Source of the DNA: Sorghum bicolor
Taxonomy: Eukaryota; Streptophyta; Magnoliopsida; Poales; Poaceae
Assembly: GCF_000003195.3 (NCBI RefSeq)
Contig: NC_012871.2
Location: 13,061,022 to 13,125,021 of the forward strand
Direction: 5' to 3'
Length of the DNA stretch: 64,000 bases
Under the pieces are notes generated by a model. It worked only from the letters and a program-made list of their open reading frames with translations, did no database searches and was not told where the DNA came from. Both the position numbers and the translations under genes were made by a program. This document shows positions 1 to 10,983 of the stretch, piece after piece; position 1 is the first letter of the stretch; each line of letters begins with the position of its first letter.

Positions 1-973
1 TAGACATCTCCACATTTGATAACAATTGATCACATGCGGAGATGATTGTGTTTTAGACATCTGATGTCGCAGCTTGCTCGAAACCTTATGAATTTTTTAC
101 CACAGCCTCCACATGCAATAACACGACACCTCGCCAAGTTTCGTGATTTTTGGACTTTATTTGGAATTTATATAATTATAAATCACTTTTCCATCACATT
201 CTTCGACATGTTATGTCAGCGAGAGGGTTGAGATTTCATGTGTGGTTGTGGATACGGCCTCAACGTACACCAAATATCTTAATTATCAATTTTCGAATCA
301 TTGAGTTCTAATATTTCATGTACCTGCAGTTGAAATTTGAATTATGTGAAAAAATTTAAAGAAACAAGATTAATTAGTTAAATATAGCAAAAAAAGTCAA
401 ATTAATGCCAAATTTTAAAATGTATTTAGAAATTGGATCACAAGGACACAAAAGAAAACTCAGCTCTAAATTCAAAAAAAATAAAAAAAGTCAACAGTTC
501 TTTGCCGAGAGCCTGCGCGTTAGGCTTTCAGCAAAGGGTCTTTGCCGAGAGTCAGGCTGGAAGGCCCTCGGCAAAGGGTATTTTCTTAAAAAAAAAATAA
601 CAGCTCCTCAAAAACCTCCCTGCCCCACCCTCTCGAACAGGACGCGCCCCATATCTCCCCCATCTCGCAGACCGACGAACAGGACGCGCCCGTCCCTGCC
701 CCACGCGCCGCCGGCCGAATCCCTGGCCAAATCCGCCGCCGCCGGCCAAATCCACCGCCGCCGGCCGACACCGCCCCTGCCCCCGCCCCTCCCCTGCCCC
801 TGGCCCGCCCCTCCCCTGCCCCACGCGCCGCCGACCAAATATCCCCGGCCAAATCCGCCGCCGCCGGCCAAAGCCGCCGCCGTCGGCCGACTCTCGAGGA
901 CGTACACACCAGGTATGGCCACCCCTCTGCTCTCCCTTCGCAGACTCTCGAAAATTTTGTTGGCACACGCTGC

Positions 974-2048
974 ATGTCCGCGTACAACGTCTACAACCCA
1001 CAGGACGGGCCCGACGCATACACCAACACTGCCGCCTACGAGAAGATGTCCGCGTACGCCACTGCAGCTCGCACACGCCATGGGGATGACTTCGACCTTA
1101 CCACCGAGCCACTGGACACGGACTTGCTCATGAGGACGGGAGGAGGGAAGCAGCACGGCCGGTACATGATTGCCCACAGCGCAATCAACCCGGCCACCGT
1201 ACCCACGCTCCGCGAGGTTCGGCAGGGGAGCAGCTCGACCTCCGACGTCCCCATACGGCCTCGTCAGCCGAGCTCCGTGCAGCAAATGGCTGCGATGCAG
1301 ACGGCGTTTCAGGTAACTACAGCTTTATGCATCGTCCATTAGTTTTACATATGTACATCTCCTTTTGCATTGTTTAACCATTGCGGGTGTAATATTGCAG
1401 TCACAGATAGAGGAGTTGCGGGCCAGACAGGATGAGCTACATGAGGCTCATCGGCGAGAGCTGGCGGCCAGAGACGAGGCCCATCGGCGCCACATGGAGG
1501 CACAACAGCAGCACACGCAGCGTCAGATATCGGACCTAGTTGGATACTTCCAGTCCATCTAGAGCTCTACAGCGCCTCCGCTGCCTGCCTCGCTCTTCGC
1601 TCCACCCCCTGTTCCACCCCCTGTTCCTGCCCCTGCAGGCAGTCCGGTGAGTGTATATATGTTTGTCTATTGCTTTGGCTTGTGCGGCTGTCCTGCAGAT
1701 ACTAATGAGTTCGCTTTTTATATTATGTAGCATCAGTCGTGGGGTTCGAACCCGACCCCTTCTCCAGGCAGTGGGTGGCAGGTTACTACTTATGGCCACC
1801 CAAGTACGCAGCACACGTGGCCTGGTGCCCATCCGCAGCACGGCCACCCCGGGTTGTCCGGCAGCCCTCCTCCGCGCCCCGGGTACTCGTACCCGTACCC
1901 GTCGGTGCCAGGGCAGGCCATGTGGGCGCCGTGGGCAGGTGCGAGCTTTCCACACCCTGGGGGGCACTCACCCTGGTCGGCTTGGCCAAATGGGGGCTCG
2001 GGACACGACGGAGGCCACGGCGACGACGGGTCAGAGTCACAGCACTAG
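974..2048 (+). pseudogene. Ptta/En/Spm-type CACTA accessory protein, interrupted by a stop
   Basis: Three exons can be read: 974-1312 (donor GTAACT), 1401-1646 (acceptor TTGCAG, donor GTGAGT) and 1731-2048 (acceptor TATGTAG). All junctions are phase 0. Exon 1 carries the segment GGGKQHGRYMI, typical of the C-terminal part of plant Ptta/En/Spm proteins. Exon 2 encodes a charged alpha-helical stretch (ELRARQDELHEAHRRELAAR). Exon 3 is rich in Pro, Gly, Tyr and His and ends SESQH. An in-frame TAG at 1560-1562 interrupts exon 2, but the same frame stays open through a Pro-rich segment to the donor, so the stop looks like a point mutation. The 5' end is unresolved: the frame is open a little upstream of 974 and earlier exons may lie in the GC-rich 600-960 stretch. 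Inferred to be dead. Confidence 0.6.
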
Positions 2049-2321
2049 GGGTGAGGCGCTAGCGACTTCGAGGAGTGATATTCATGTGGACTTGTGGTTT
2101 ATGTTATGAACTTGTGGTTTATGTTATGAACTTATGTTTTATGTTGGACGTAATGTTAGATTTGTCATATCTATGTGGATTTGTGATATCTGTGGACTTC
2201 GATATGTTTCATGTGTGATATATATGTGGATTGTGATATAGACCAAGGGATTTGTGATATATATATATATATATATACTATGTGGGCGCGGTCACGTTGA
2301 CAGTCCCTCCCAGGTATAGGT

Positions 2322-2322
2322 T

Positions 2323-2356
<34 letters not shown>

Positions 2357-2461
2357 CTTTTNNNNNNNNNNNNNNNNNNNNNNNNNNNNNNNNNNNNNNN
2401 NNNNNNNNNNNNNNNNNNNNNNNNNNNNNNNNNNNNNNNNNNNNNNNNNNNNNNNNNNNNN
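2322..2461. other. Poly-T tract running into a 100-N assembly gap
   Basis: A T homopolymer of about 35 bases, broken by one C, runs directly into exactly 100 Ns (2362-2461). A fixed 100-N run is normally a placeholder of unknown length. The gap lies inside the CACTA element. Confidence 0.95.
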
Positions 2462-2697
2462 CGATGTTTCTGGCCGGCGCCGTGGGCTTTCCCGAGAGCC
2501 TTTCTGGCCCTCGGCAACGTATTTGCCGAGAGCATGCCCCGGTCCTCTCGTCATAGAATTCTTTCTCCAGAGCTTGTTCTCCGAGAGCTCTTTGCCGAGA
2601 GCCACGTGGTCAGGCTCTCGGCAAAGCCTTTGCCGAGGGCTTTTAGGCCTTTGCCGAGGGCTCTCGGCTCTCGGCAAAGAAGCCGGATCCAGTAGTG

Positions 2698-3476
2698 TAC
2701 CTAATAAAGACTTGGTCATCTCATCTCTAAACCTGGTAACACATTATTGGCTTCAGTTCTAGGTTTCGTTGCAGCACACTAGGACCAAACGGAGGCTATG
2801 ACTCAGGCAGGTCGTCGATCGACTAGAGAGAATCCATTGCATTTCTTCACCTCAAATGGATGGCCTTTTATTTTTTGGATTGATTCTTAAGTTGAAGCTT
2901 CAGGGTGTAAAAGACATTTTTTATTGTAATAAGTGTGGACTAATGTCTCATGTATGAAAGAGGGCTGAAGCTGGAATCTTCATTCCAATCTCATCTCTAA
3001 ACCTAGCAAAAGATTTGCCTCATTGGCCGGGCCACGAATTGCTAGTCTCACTAGTAGAAATGTGAACGTGTATGATGAAAATTTAGTGACAAATCAAAAT
3101 CATGTCATAGAAGAGCACATTGTCGTCAGTGGTCATTCCCAACAAAACCTCAAATTCGTGGATCTGATCTTAGTTTTCAATGGTGGAGCACTCGCAAATA
3201 TACTCTAAACTGAACCAAATTTTGCGGGTCAGAATTTTCCATACAGATTAGGTCGATCGAGATGGTCACTGGTCACAGTGATCCCAGCTAGCCATTCAAG
3301 CAGTGTACTACATACTCGGCAACCACACTACCAACGTAGCAAATGAAGGCAGGTACCTTCGTGATATTTACCACAGATTGAATGTCCAAATTTATGACAG
3401 TGAGTATATGGCAGGCCAGGTTGAAATAACGGCATCCCTTACAACACGGCGAGCCAGCCAAGCTTCTCTGGAAAGG
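2698..3476. other. Intergenic, no recognised feature
   Basis: Only short open frames without recognisable domains are present. A phrase 'ctcatctctaaacct' recurs near 2717 and 2988, suggesting a short decayed duplication. Nothing else is supported. Confidence 0.5.
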
Positions 3477-3576
3477 NNNNNNNNNNNNNNNNNNNNNNNN
3501 NNNNNNNNNNNNNNNNNNNNNNNNNNNNNNNNNNNNNNNNNNNNNNNNNNNNNNNNNNNNNNNNNNNNNNNNNNNN
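3477..3576. other. 100-N assembly gap
   Basis: Exactly 100 Ns of unknown true length. It lies about 670 bp upstream of the start codon at 4248, so promoter sequence of the downstream gene may be missing. Confidence 0.98.
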
Positions 3577-4247
3577 TAATACGGGCAAGGAAGCAGAAAG
3601 GTTACAGGCAGGCAGCAGGGCAGGAAACCCACGCCAGTTCCTTCCAACCGCGGAAGGCCGCGCGCTGGCGGGGTCCTTGGATATCCCGCGGCGGCCGGCC
3701 TGGTTTCCCCGCGGTTCCTCCCTTGCTCTTCTCCAGCCGGCGCGGCGATCCCCTCTTCTTCCTCCACAATTCAACCTCAGATTATTGTATCTGCACCACC
3801 AGTGCGACGTCAATCGGTGCTGAACGCCTGTGGGCTGCGAAATCGTTTGGTTTGATCGAGCAAGAGAACTGGTTCCAGATCAATCAAGCAGCTTCCAGGT
3901 GCGTTCATCGACCGGCGGCATTGCTTCTTTCCGCCATTTTTTCTGTATTTTCTTCTGAATGCTAAATGTTAAATGCATGGCAATTGGCATTGCCATCATT
4001 AACCGTCGATCGTCCGTGTTTTTGCCTTGCAGCATGCTCAAAGCTAGAACGGCTTCAAAATTTTGCATGAGAATCGCGTGACAAAATATATATATCTCTA
4101 TCTATCTTGTGACTTGGGTTGAACTCTAAAAGCAATTTTGGGTGAGAGATCGACACCTGGTTTTGTTGCAAGAACAGAGCTCAATTGTCTAGTACGAACG
4201 AGCGGCGGCCGGCCTAGCATTTGCATTGGTCGGCATTACCATGCACG
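3577..4247 (+). promoter_or_regulatory. Probable promoter and 5' UTR (with intron) of the gene at 4248
   Basis: A GC-rich stretch (about 3595-3770) is followed by a likely non-coding exon ending near 3898 at CTTCCAG/GTGCGT. An AT-rich stretch and candidate acceptors (for example TTGCAAGAACAG near 4175) come before the ATG at 4248. A GC-rich 5' leader with an intron is common in grass genes. No TATA box is confidently assigned and the gap just upstream hides part of the region. Inference only. Confidence 0.35.
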
Positions 4248-4490
4248 ATGGCCGTTCTCACGTCAGCGCTGAGCTCCATGGAGGTGATGCTGGACGCGCT
4301 CATGCAGCGAGGGATAGGCAAGTCGGAAGAACCCAAGCCCAAAGAAGAAGAGGAACCACCGGCGCTGCCCACGCGCCCGACGGGACGAGGCAGACTCCCG
4401 GCGCTGCAAAGGCCCGGCGCCGTCGGCACAGCTGCAGCTCCCTGGATGCACCCGCCGTCCCCGCCATCCCCGCTACCGCCGCCAACACAG

Positions 4491-4528
<38 letters not shown>

Positions 4529-5140
4529 TATTCTACACCATAGGTGTAGAATACTATTCTACACCGAACTGTTATACTGAGCAGAATTCAATATCATTCA
4601 GTATTACTCAGTATTTCGTGGTCCTAGGTGTAGTCATGAATGATACTGAACATTGTTCAGTACTGCTCAGTATTTTTTCAGCTCAATTTGGCTTCGGCAG
4701 CGCTATTCTATACCCTAGGTGTAGAATATTATTCTACACCGCAAGTCAAAACTGAGCAGAAAAAATACTGAACAACGTTCAGTATCATCCAGTCGTACAC
4801 TCAGGACCATGAAATACTGAACAATACTGAAACGCGAGTACTGAACAATACTGAATTCTGTCCAGTATAACACTTTGGTGTAGAATAACACTTATATATA
4901 TATATGTGTGTGTGCTATTCTACACCCTAGGTGTAGAATACTATTCTACACCAAACTATTGTACTGAACAAAATCCAGTATTGTTTAGTACTTGTGTTTC
5001 AGTATTTTTCAGTATTTCAGGGTCCTATGTGTAGTCATTAATGATACTGAATGTTGTTCAGTACTGCTCAGTATTTTTTCTGCTTAATTTTGACCTGAGG
5101 TGTAGAATAATATTTTATGCTTTGTGTGTATATTTGTGTT

Positions 5141-5188
<48 letters not shown>

Positions 5189-6193
5189 GTAATCGATTAA
5201 CATACATAATGCATGTGGATATATATGTATGTCAGGAAGAGGATGAGGAGAAATGCTTGGTGAATATGGAGCTGGAAAGAAGGGCGGCCAAGGCAGAGGA
5301 CGAGGTGAAACAGAAAGAGGAGGAGGTGAGGCAGAAAGAGGAGCTTATCTCCACTCTGCAACGACAGGTTGTGCACTACGAATCCCGGCTCTCGGAATGC
5401 GAGGTCAGGATGAAGTCTGTGGAGGAGGAGCTGCAGAGGCAGATCACTTCGTTACAGGTACTGACTGACGACTGCAAAACCCCTGACGATGCCCTTCTTC
5501 ATCAATTGCTTCACTGAATCTTCATGCTTTCAAATTTCAATTTGTCTCCATGTCCATGCATGTTTAACTAATCTGTATAAAATTCACCGAATTAATTACA
5601 AGAATGTGTCCTGGTGTGCACCACCGTGCTGCATGCAGATGGCTCAGACCGCTGGGGGAAGGAGAGATGGATCGACGAGGCACGGCCAGGAAGAATCATC
5701 TCGCGGAAGCCTTCCGCCGTCGTCTCAGCCGTCATCGGCGAGGCACCAGCAGCGCGGTTCCGAGCCTGCCGCCGTCGCCGTCGTCGAGTTCGACGCTGCC
5801 GAGGAGACGACGACACTGGAGGAGCCGGTAAACCAGCAACTGGCCAGGGAGATCCAGACGGAGACGGAGGCGTCTGAGCACACCGCGCGCGCGGTGGTCG
5901 AGGTGGTTGGGCCGCCGTCTCCTAGCAGCGCCAAGTCGGTGGAGGAGCTCAAGACGCTGAAGCGGCAGTTCGCCGCGTGGAAGAAGGAGTACGAGGCGCG
6001 GCTGAAGAAGGCCAAGGCCGAGCTCAAGAGGCTCGCCCAAGCCGAGAAGAAGGGCGGCGGCGGCGACGGACACGCGCACCAGCGGCGGTGCGGGTGGTGG
6101 AGGTTCAAAGCGCCCAAGTGCTGCCGGGCGCCCAAGTGCTGTAGCTTCAAGCTGCCGAGCCCCAAATCGTGCTGCTGCTGCTTCCGCCGTTGA
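4248..6193 (+). CDS. Motor-less class VIII myosin-like coiled-coil protein
   Basis: Three phase-0 exons are supported: 4248-4490 (donor GTGTGC), 5236-5457 (acceptor TATGTCAG, donor GTACTG) and 5639-6193 (acceptor GCATGCAG), giving about 339 aa. Exon 1 has an acidic/Lys patch, then ALPTRPTGRGRLPALQRPG and a Pro-rich tail, resembling my memory of class VIII myosin N-termini. Exon 2 is a heptad-like coiled coil ending ECEVRMKSVEEELQRQITSL, which resembles the end of the myosin VIII tail. Exon 3 has a low-complexity linker, a second Lys/Glu-rich coiled coil (about residues 262-303) and a basic, Cys-rich C-terminus with about 10 Cys (CCRAPKCCSF...CCCCFRR). No motor, P-loop or IQ motif is present. 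The Cys cluster could be palmitoylated or bind metal; that is inference. Intron 1 is filled by MITEs. Function is not known. Confidence 0.72.
4496..4526. repeat. (TA)n microsatellite at the MITE border
   Basis: A run of about 15 TA units immediately precedes the first inverted-repeat unit in intron 1. MITEs often insert in TA tracts. A second TA run of about 18 units lies at about 5150-5187, before exon 2. Confidence 0.9.
4528..5116. repeat. Three copies of a palindromic-ended MITE in alternating orientation (intron 1)
   Basis: Copies lie at about 4528-4702, 4703-4887 and 4915-5116. Each starts or ends with a terminal palindrome around TTCTACACC-CTA-GGTGTAGAA, and each contains arrays of ACTGAACA / TGTTCAGTA words. 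The middle copy is the reverse complement of the other two, so neighbouring copies can fold into long hairpins. TA tracts flank the group. The superfamily is not assigned: a Stowaway- or Mariner-like MITE is possible given the TA flanks. Confidence 0.75.
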
Positions 6194-6639
6194 TGCATCA
6201 CGCATATGCATGGTTTACTGCCACAGTTGGTTCTTTGCATGTTCTGGGTTTGACAAAAAAAAAACAATCATTGGAATATGGGAACATAGTGACAAACAAG
6301 AGAAGTGCTTACTGTTCGCTGATTTGTTGTGAGATAAAAACACTGCTAAATAGCTGGTAGATTCGGCAGATATGCTCAAACGAACTAGCACTGACGCACT
6401 GTGAAACTAGCATATGAAAATGAAGCATTTGTCACTGCTTGAGCTTGAAGCCACCCATGGACTTCTGGACCTGTCGCTCATGTGGAAAACAGGACAATTA
6501 TGCATGACCACTCTCGATTCAATCTGTAAATTGTGCGGAAGAATATCACAAGTTGTTTCTCTTTATTTGACTGTGTCCTTCTACTACATCAGAACATACA
6601 ATCATTGCTAGATCAGAACTCTCCGTTATCATCGAAATT
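6194..6639. other. 3' flank of the myosin-tail-like gene
   Basis: Presumed 3' UTR and intergenic sequence, AT-rich. No convincing open frame or repeat. AATAAA-like signals are not clear-cut. Confidence 0.4.
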
Positions 6640-9173
6640 GTTTCGTGGAGAGCATAATCGGCAATGACCAAGGTGGCCTATTACTGCCGGTTTTGCTGAA
6701 CCGACAGTGATATTACACTATACCTGCCTGGTCAAAGCATTAGCCGGTAGTGATCTTATGATTATCAATGCCGGATTGAAACATGAATCGGCAATGGTGT
6801 CATGAGTGTGTCACTATCGGGTTGAAGAATGAACAGGCAACGACACTCATGCCACCATTGTAGGTTCATGCTTCAACCCGACAATAATGACATTCTCTCA
6901 TAGCACCAATGCCGGAGTAGTGGATACCTAACAATGAATTGTTGAGTATCACTATTAGTTCATACCATACCCGACATTTATTATTAGAACACACCAAACA
7001 ATTGCAATGCACCAAAGAATTCTCATTGCCATCACATTCTCACAAGATAAGATATATGAATACATCAAAACTAGAAAACCATATATACATGCTTAATAGG
7101 TAGAGATGAACTCATTACAAATCAATTAAGTCTCATCTCACTCTTACACTCTTATTGCAAACTAAGTGGAGCACACCCACTACTGGTGGTCACCAAGTGC
7201 CATGACAAAATCAGTGTAGAACAACCCCTATTGTGTATCCAAGCACATCATTTAAGTATATCAACGCATAAATTAGTGCACTCTCTTTGGCCTCACAAGA
7301 ACGAGCACACGGTCTGCAAATAGTTCAACAATGTGGAGGCAGTTCAAATGGGCTAGGATCTAAAGAAAAATGTAGATGACCCTGCAATCCATGTGAGATG
7401 GGCCTTGAACCTACATAGTACCAAAAGTACCCGAGTTGATCCATGGCTTGAGTTAGAATGGCATAAAAGCTACACATGTATGTCGAACATGATACAAAAA
7501 AACCTGCAAGTGGTGTCAACAAGTAGAACATGAACACCATGAATGGAAAAATAATATATTATGTATATGCACACACATATACACTCATATACATATACAC
7601 GCATGTGAGCACCACTTTGACTCTACCACATCTATTTCATTGCCCAGAGCAGTCAGCTCACTAACTGTTGTCACATCTGGATTGCTCTCATGTAAAGCTT
7701 GTACTCGAATACATGAGACGTCAGGAATTATATATCCATTGGACGCAAGCTCCTCTATACATAGTCCCACAACATTTTTATTAATTGTTCTTTGATTCGG
7801 TACCCTCCTTCCTACATCGGTAATTTCTAGGACGTGCTGAGGTCCACCCCATCTTTCATTAGTGTTGAAAGTGATATTACAATGAAAAATTGTATATTGG
7901 AGCCATCTAATCATCTCAATTACCTATGGTAAATTATAAATTTGTGTTAGGATGTAAAAAAAGTCAACGTTAAATTGAGTATAATAGGTTACTTATTATT
8001 GTTGAAAAAGGGGATTGTATCAGCTCCAAAGTTGGCTGAATGGCATAGATCCGGGACAAATCTACATGCCTCAGGAGGAGGTGGGGGACTTTGCATTACT
8101 AATCATGTACACACAAGTTTTACATGTATTATATTGTAGACACATATAGATCAGGACATGTTACATATTGACATAATCAAGACAATTTTAGGCATGTGTT
8201 ATAGACAAATACTTATTAGGATAATACAAAATTATATCATATCATATCATATCATATCATATCATATCATATCATATCATATCATATCATATCATATCAT
8301 ATCATATCATATCATATCATATCATATCATATCATATCATATCATATCATATCATATCATATCATATCATATCATATCATATCATATCATATCATATCAT
8401 ATCATATCATATCATATCATATCATATCATATCATATCATATCATATCATATCATATCATATCATATCATATCATATCATATCATATCATATCATATCAT
8501 ATCATATCATATCATATCATATCATATCCAAAACAACACCTTAATTAGGCAAGTCATATCGTATCCACCTATTAGGCAAGTCATATCGTATCCACCTATC
8601 AAAAAGCATCTTCATTGTAAAGTATTACAATTTAGTGTAAGTTGAAGGATAATGTAGGTTGGGTGGCTCACTATAAGTTGAAGGAGAGGATGTGGGCGAT
8701 GGCGCTCCTGGAACCGGGGATAGCATGGTAGACAGCGTTGTGGACATGGACAGCACATGAGGATGGGGCTGGGGACAATGGCGGCACGTGGCAAATAGGG
8801 ATGGTGCTAGGGACAACATGCAGCAAACAGGACCGGGGATGGAGATAACAGTAGCGGCACTCTTGGGGCTCTTCATGTTAGTGTGGATGCAGATGGTAGC
8901 GCAAAGGAGATGAAATGTTGGTGCTAGGGAGATGACCTAAGGGTGGGGACAAATTTTTGATTGCATAGGAATGGACGTTAGTATCGGTTCACATCCACCC
9001 TGCAATGCTGCTCCACTATAACTATCGGCTCGATGGATGAACATGATTGATGCTCTGCTATCACTAACGATTTAAAAGTACACCTAGCAATTATATATGG
9101 TCTGTTATCACTTTTAGTTCAAAGGTTCACCCAGCAGTGCCATCCAATCCATGCCTTTATTTTTGCTAATGTG
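6640..9173. mobile_element. Decayed CACTA-like element (tentative)
   Basis: Both ends (about 6640-6930 and 8950-9173) carry dispersed words related to CCGGTAGTGAT / ATCGGCAATG in both orientations, the style of a grass CACTA subterminal array. The right edge TTTGCTAATGTG at about 9162-9173 resembles a degenerate CACTA terminus read on the minus strand. A 109-codon minus-strand frame at 7585-7914 has no domain I recognise. No tnp2 signature is visible. Borders are approximate and no target duplication was established. Confidence 0.35.
8234..8528. repeat. (ATATC)59 pentanucleotide microsatellite
   Basis: Fifty-nine uninterrupted copies of ATATC, with no mismatch seen by eye. Because the unit lacks stop codons in some frames it produces an artefactual open frame of repeating Ile-Ser-Tyr-His-Ile. 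It is followed by a 29-bp duplicated phrase (ATTAGGCAAGTCATATCGTA...) at about 8545-8600. Confidence 0.98.
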
Positions 9174-9360
9174 TATTGTACTAACCAATTCATGTCCCAT
9201 TCATCCCCAATCTTTTGTCCTTCTCACCACCAGTTGAGCAGGCGCCCTTGTCACCACCGGTTTTGCCCAATAGGGATCTAGAGACCCCATTGGAGGTTCT
9301 AGTCATAGATGGCATCCCCATCCAAGTTATACATCTCACTCGCATGGTAAGCGACGGAGG

Positions 9361-9480
9361 TTGGAGCTCCCTCTCATTCAATGCAACAAGCATGAGCGCC
9401 ACACTGTGTTGGAGTTCAAGGTGAAGAAGCAAGACAGTCCCAACTATGGTTGTACCTTCTACAAGTGTCCGGATTGCAAG
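9361..9480 (+). pseudogene. GRF-type zinc-finger fragment
   Basis: The frame encodes LPLIQCNKHERHTVLEFKVK followed by SPNYGCTFYKCPDC. Cys...His...(about 22)...NYG-FYKCP...C is the pattern of the GRF zinc finger, found in many short grass proteins and in transposon-derived genes. The usual Arg of GRF is Cys here (YGCTF instead of YGRxF). No start codon, upstream exon or partner domain is visible, and the frame runs into a MITE at 9597. Best read as an orphan exon or gene relic. Confidence 0.5.
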
Positions 9481-9596
9481 GTTAAGGTTTTGTGGTTATT
9501 TTGGTCTAAATTCTACCCATTTCTTGTGATTTCATTAGAAGTTCATGCTTTGGTGTTCTTTCAATGAGATTGTAGTGGATGCCCATTTTGGTGCTA

Positions 9597-9711
9597 GGCC
9601 TTGTTTAGTTCCAAATTTTTTTGCAAAATTTTTCAGATTCCCCGTCACATCGAATCTTGCGGCACATGCATGGAGCATTAAATATAGATAAAATAAATAA
9701 CTAATTGCACA
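9597..9711 (-). mobile_element. Truncated Tourist-like MITE (GGCCTTGTTTAGTT family)
   Basis: It begins GGCCTTGTTTAGTTCCAAAT and matches the inverted-orientation copy at 62364-62606 through 'ATTAAATATAGATAAA...AACTAATTGCACA', then stops. The other half is missing. Confidence 0.8.
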
Positions 9712-10983
9712 TGTATGAGGAAGAATATGTTGATCTATCGAAAACATTGTGTGAAGAGGCAAAGAGTGCACCTATGCATGGCAGGTGAATCAAAAAAGAA
9801 TCCCATGGATGAAGGATTCACGAGGTGCTTAGGCTAGTTAGACCACTGCTAATGCACTTGCTCTAGGTTTAGGCCTAGTGTTAGTGAGGTTTGCATATCT
9901 CTTGCTTACTCAATGCTTGTGCACACCATGGTTGTACACCGAAGGGCTTGTACTCTTGTAAGACTACACCGACCATGTTTTGTAGCGTGGCCGCCATCGT
10001 GTACCAGAGAACGAGGCCCATAGCATTTGGGCCGAAAGATCGATAGTGAAGGCAATGAGGATTGGTCTGCAAAAGGCCACCTTGAAGACCCACTTGCACA
10101 TGGGGAATGCCTGGGGGCTATTCATAGAGTTACCGGACTAGGAGCCTGGCCCTTGCGAGGGCATCCTTCTGTGTGGCTCCAACAAGGACCAGGGGAAGCG
10201 AGGAGTTTCTCAATACCTTGGTATTGCATCGTCGAATAGGAGTTTGCATCTCTATTGTCCTTTACCTTTTGCACTACTTTATGTATTTAGGTTGTGTGCT
10301 TAATATTCCTAGCTTAGTTTAATAGGCTAGTGATAGGATTGAAACCTAAGTTGTAAAGCTCTTTTATGGTAGAGATAACAACATACCTAGCAAAATCTTA
10401 GTTGCACATCTAGAGAGAGACTAGGTTGGAATTAGAGGCCATAGCTTTAGAAGTATTTTTGAGTTGCATAACACCACGACCCTCTTAGTCATAATTCACA
10501 ACTTCATTTTTTCCCTGGATGTTTGGGTAAAAAAACTATAGAGCCAAGCTAAAAAATGTGAAATGGAGCAATTCCAAACACCCCCTAAGTATATTACTTT
10601 TGTTACATACTAGATATACATTATATCTAGATAGAAAAGTCAGAACGACTTACAACTTTTTCACACCATTGAGGATGCCCTAATCATCATGTATAGTATG
10701 CGTGTAATGTTATCACCACAACTTTGTAAGTATCACATAGCATACTTTCTTATTAGGACGAATATTTGACCCTAGAGCACTAATATAAGCTTTTATTATT
10801 GTATCCAGATGCTAAAGAATTGGCATACTTTATGGCAGCACGATCACTAAAAAAAATAACCTTACTTCTATCTCTAGTTAAGACCTTTTAATTATAAACT
10901 CATCATGGGAATTTGTGTGGTGGTGTATTTTTCCTGATCTTCTAATGAGTTTATTTATTAATGAAATAAAGCATAGTACTCAA

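Larger units (their letters stand above)
1..2697 (+). mobile_element. CACTA (En/Spm) DNA transposon, left end outside the window
   Basis: The right terminus reads inward on the minus strand as CACTACTGGATCCGGCTTCT and ends at 2697 with the diagnostic CAGTAGTG. Many inverted and direct copies of the subterminal motif TTTGCCGAG / CTCGGCAAA lie at about 503-580 and 2470-2680, as expected of CACTA subterminal arrays. No left CACTA terminus is seen in 1-500, so the element probably starts upstream of the window. It carries only a broken En/Spm-type gene and no visible tnp2 transposase, so it is non-autonomous or deleted. A 100-N gap lies inside it, so its true length is unknown. Confidence 0.8.

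Noticed and set aside
405..1285. Several overlapping long frames on both strands in the GC-rich 600-1285 region
   Set aside because: They are Pro/Arg/Gly low-complexity translations of a CCGCCG-rich stretch. Only the frame that continues across good splice sites (974-1312) has a family motif.
2171..2719. Frames running through the N gap and poly-T
   Set aside because: They consist of homopolymer and unknown residues.
7585..7914. Minus-strand 109-codon frame as a gene
   Set aside because: No recognisable domain, inside decayed element-like DNA, no splice or promoter support.
8158..8544. 128-codon open frame of repeating Ile-Ser-Tyr-His-Ile
   Set aside because: Pure translation of the ATATC array; no gene signal.
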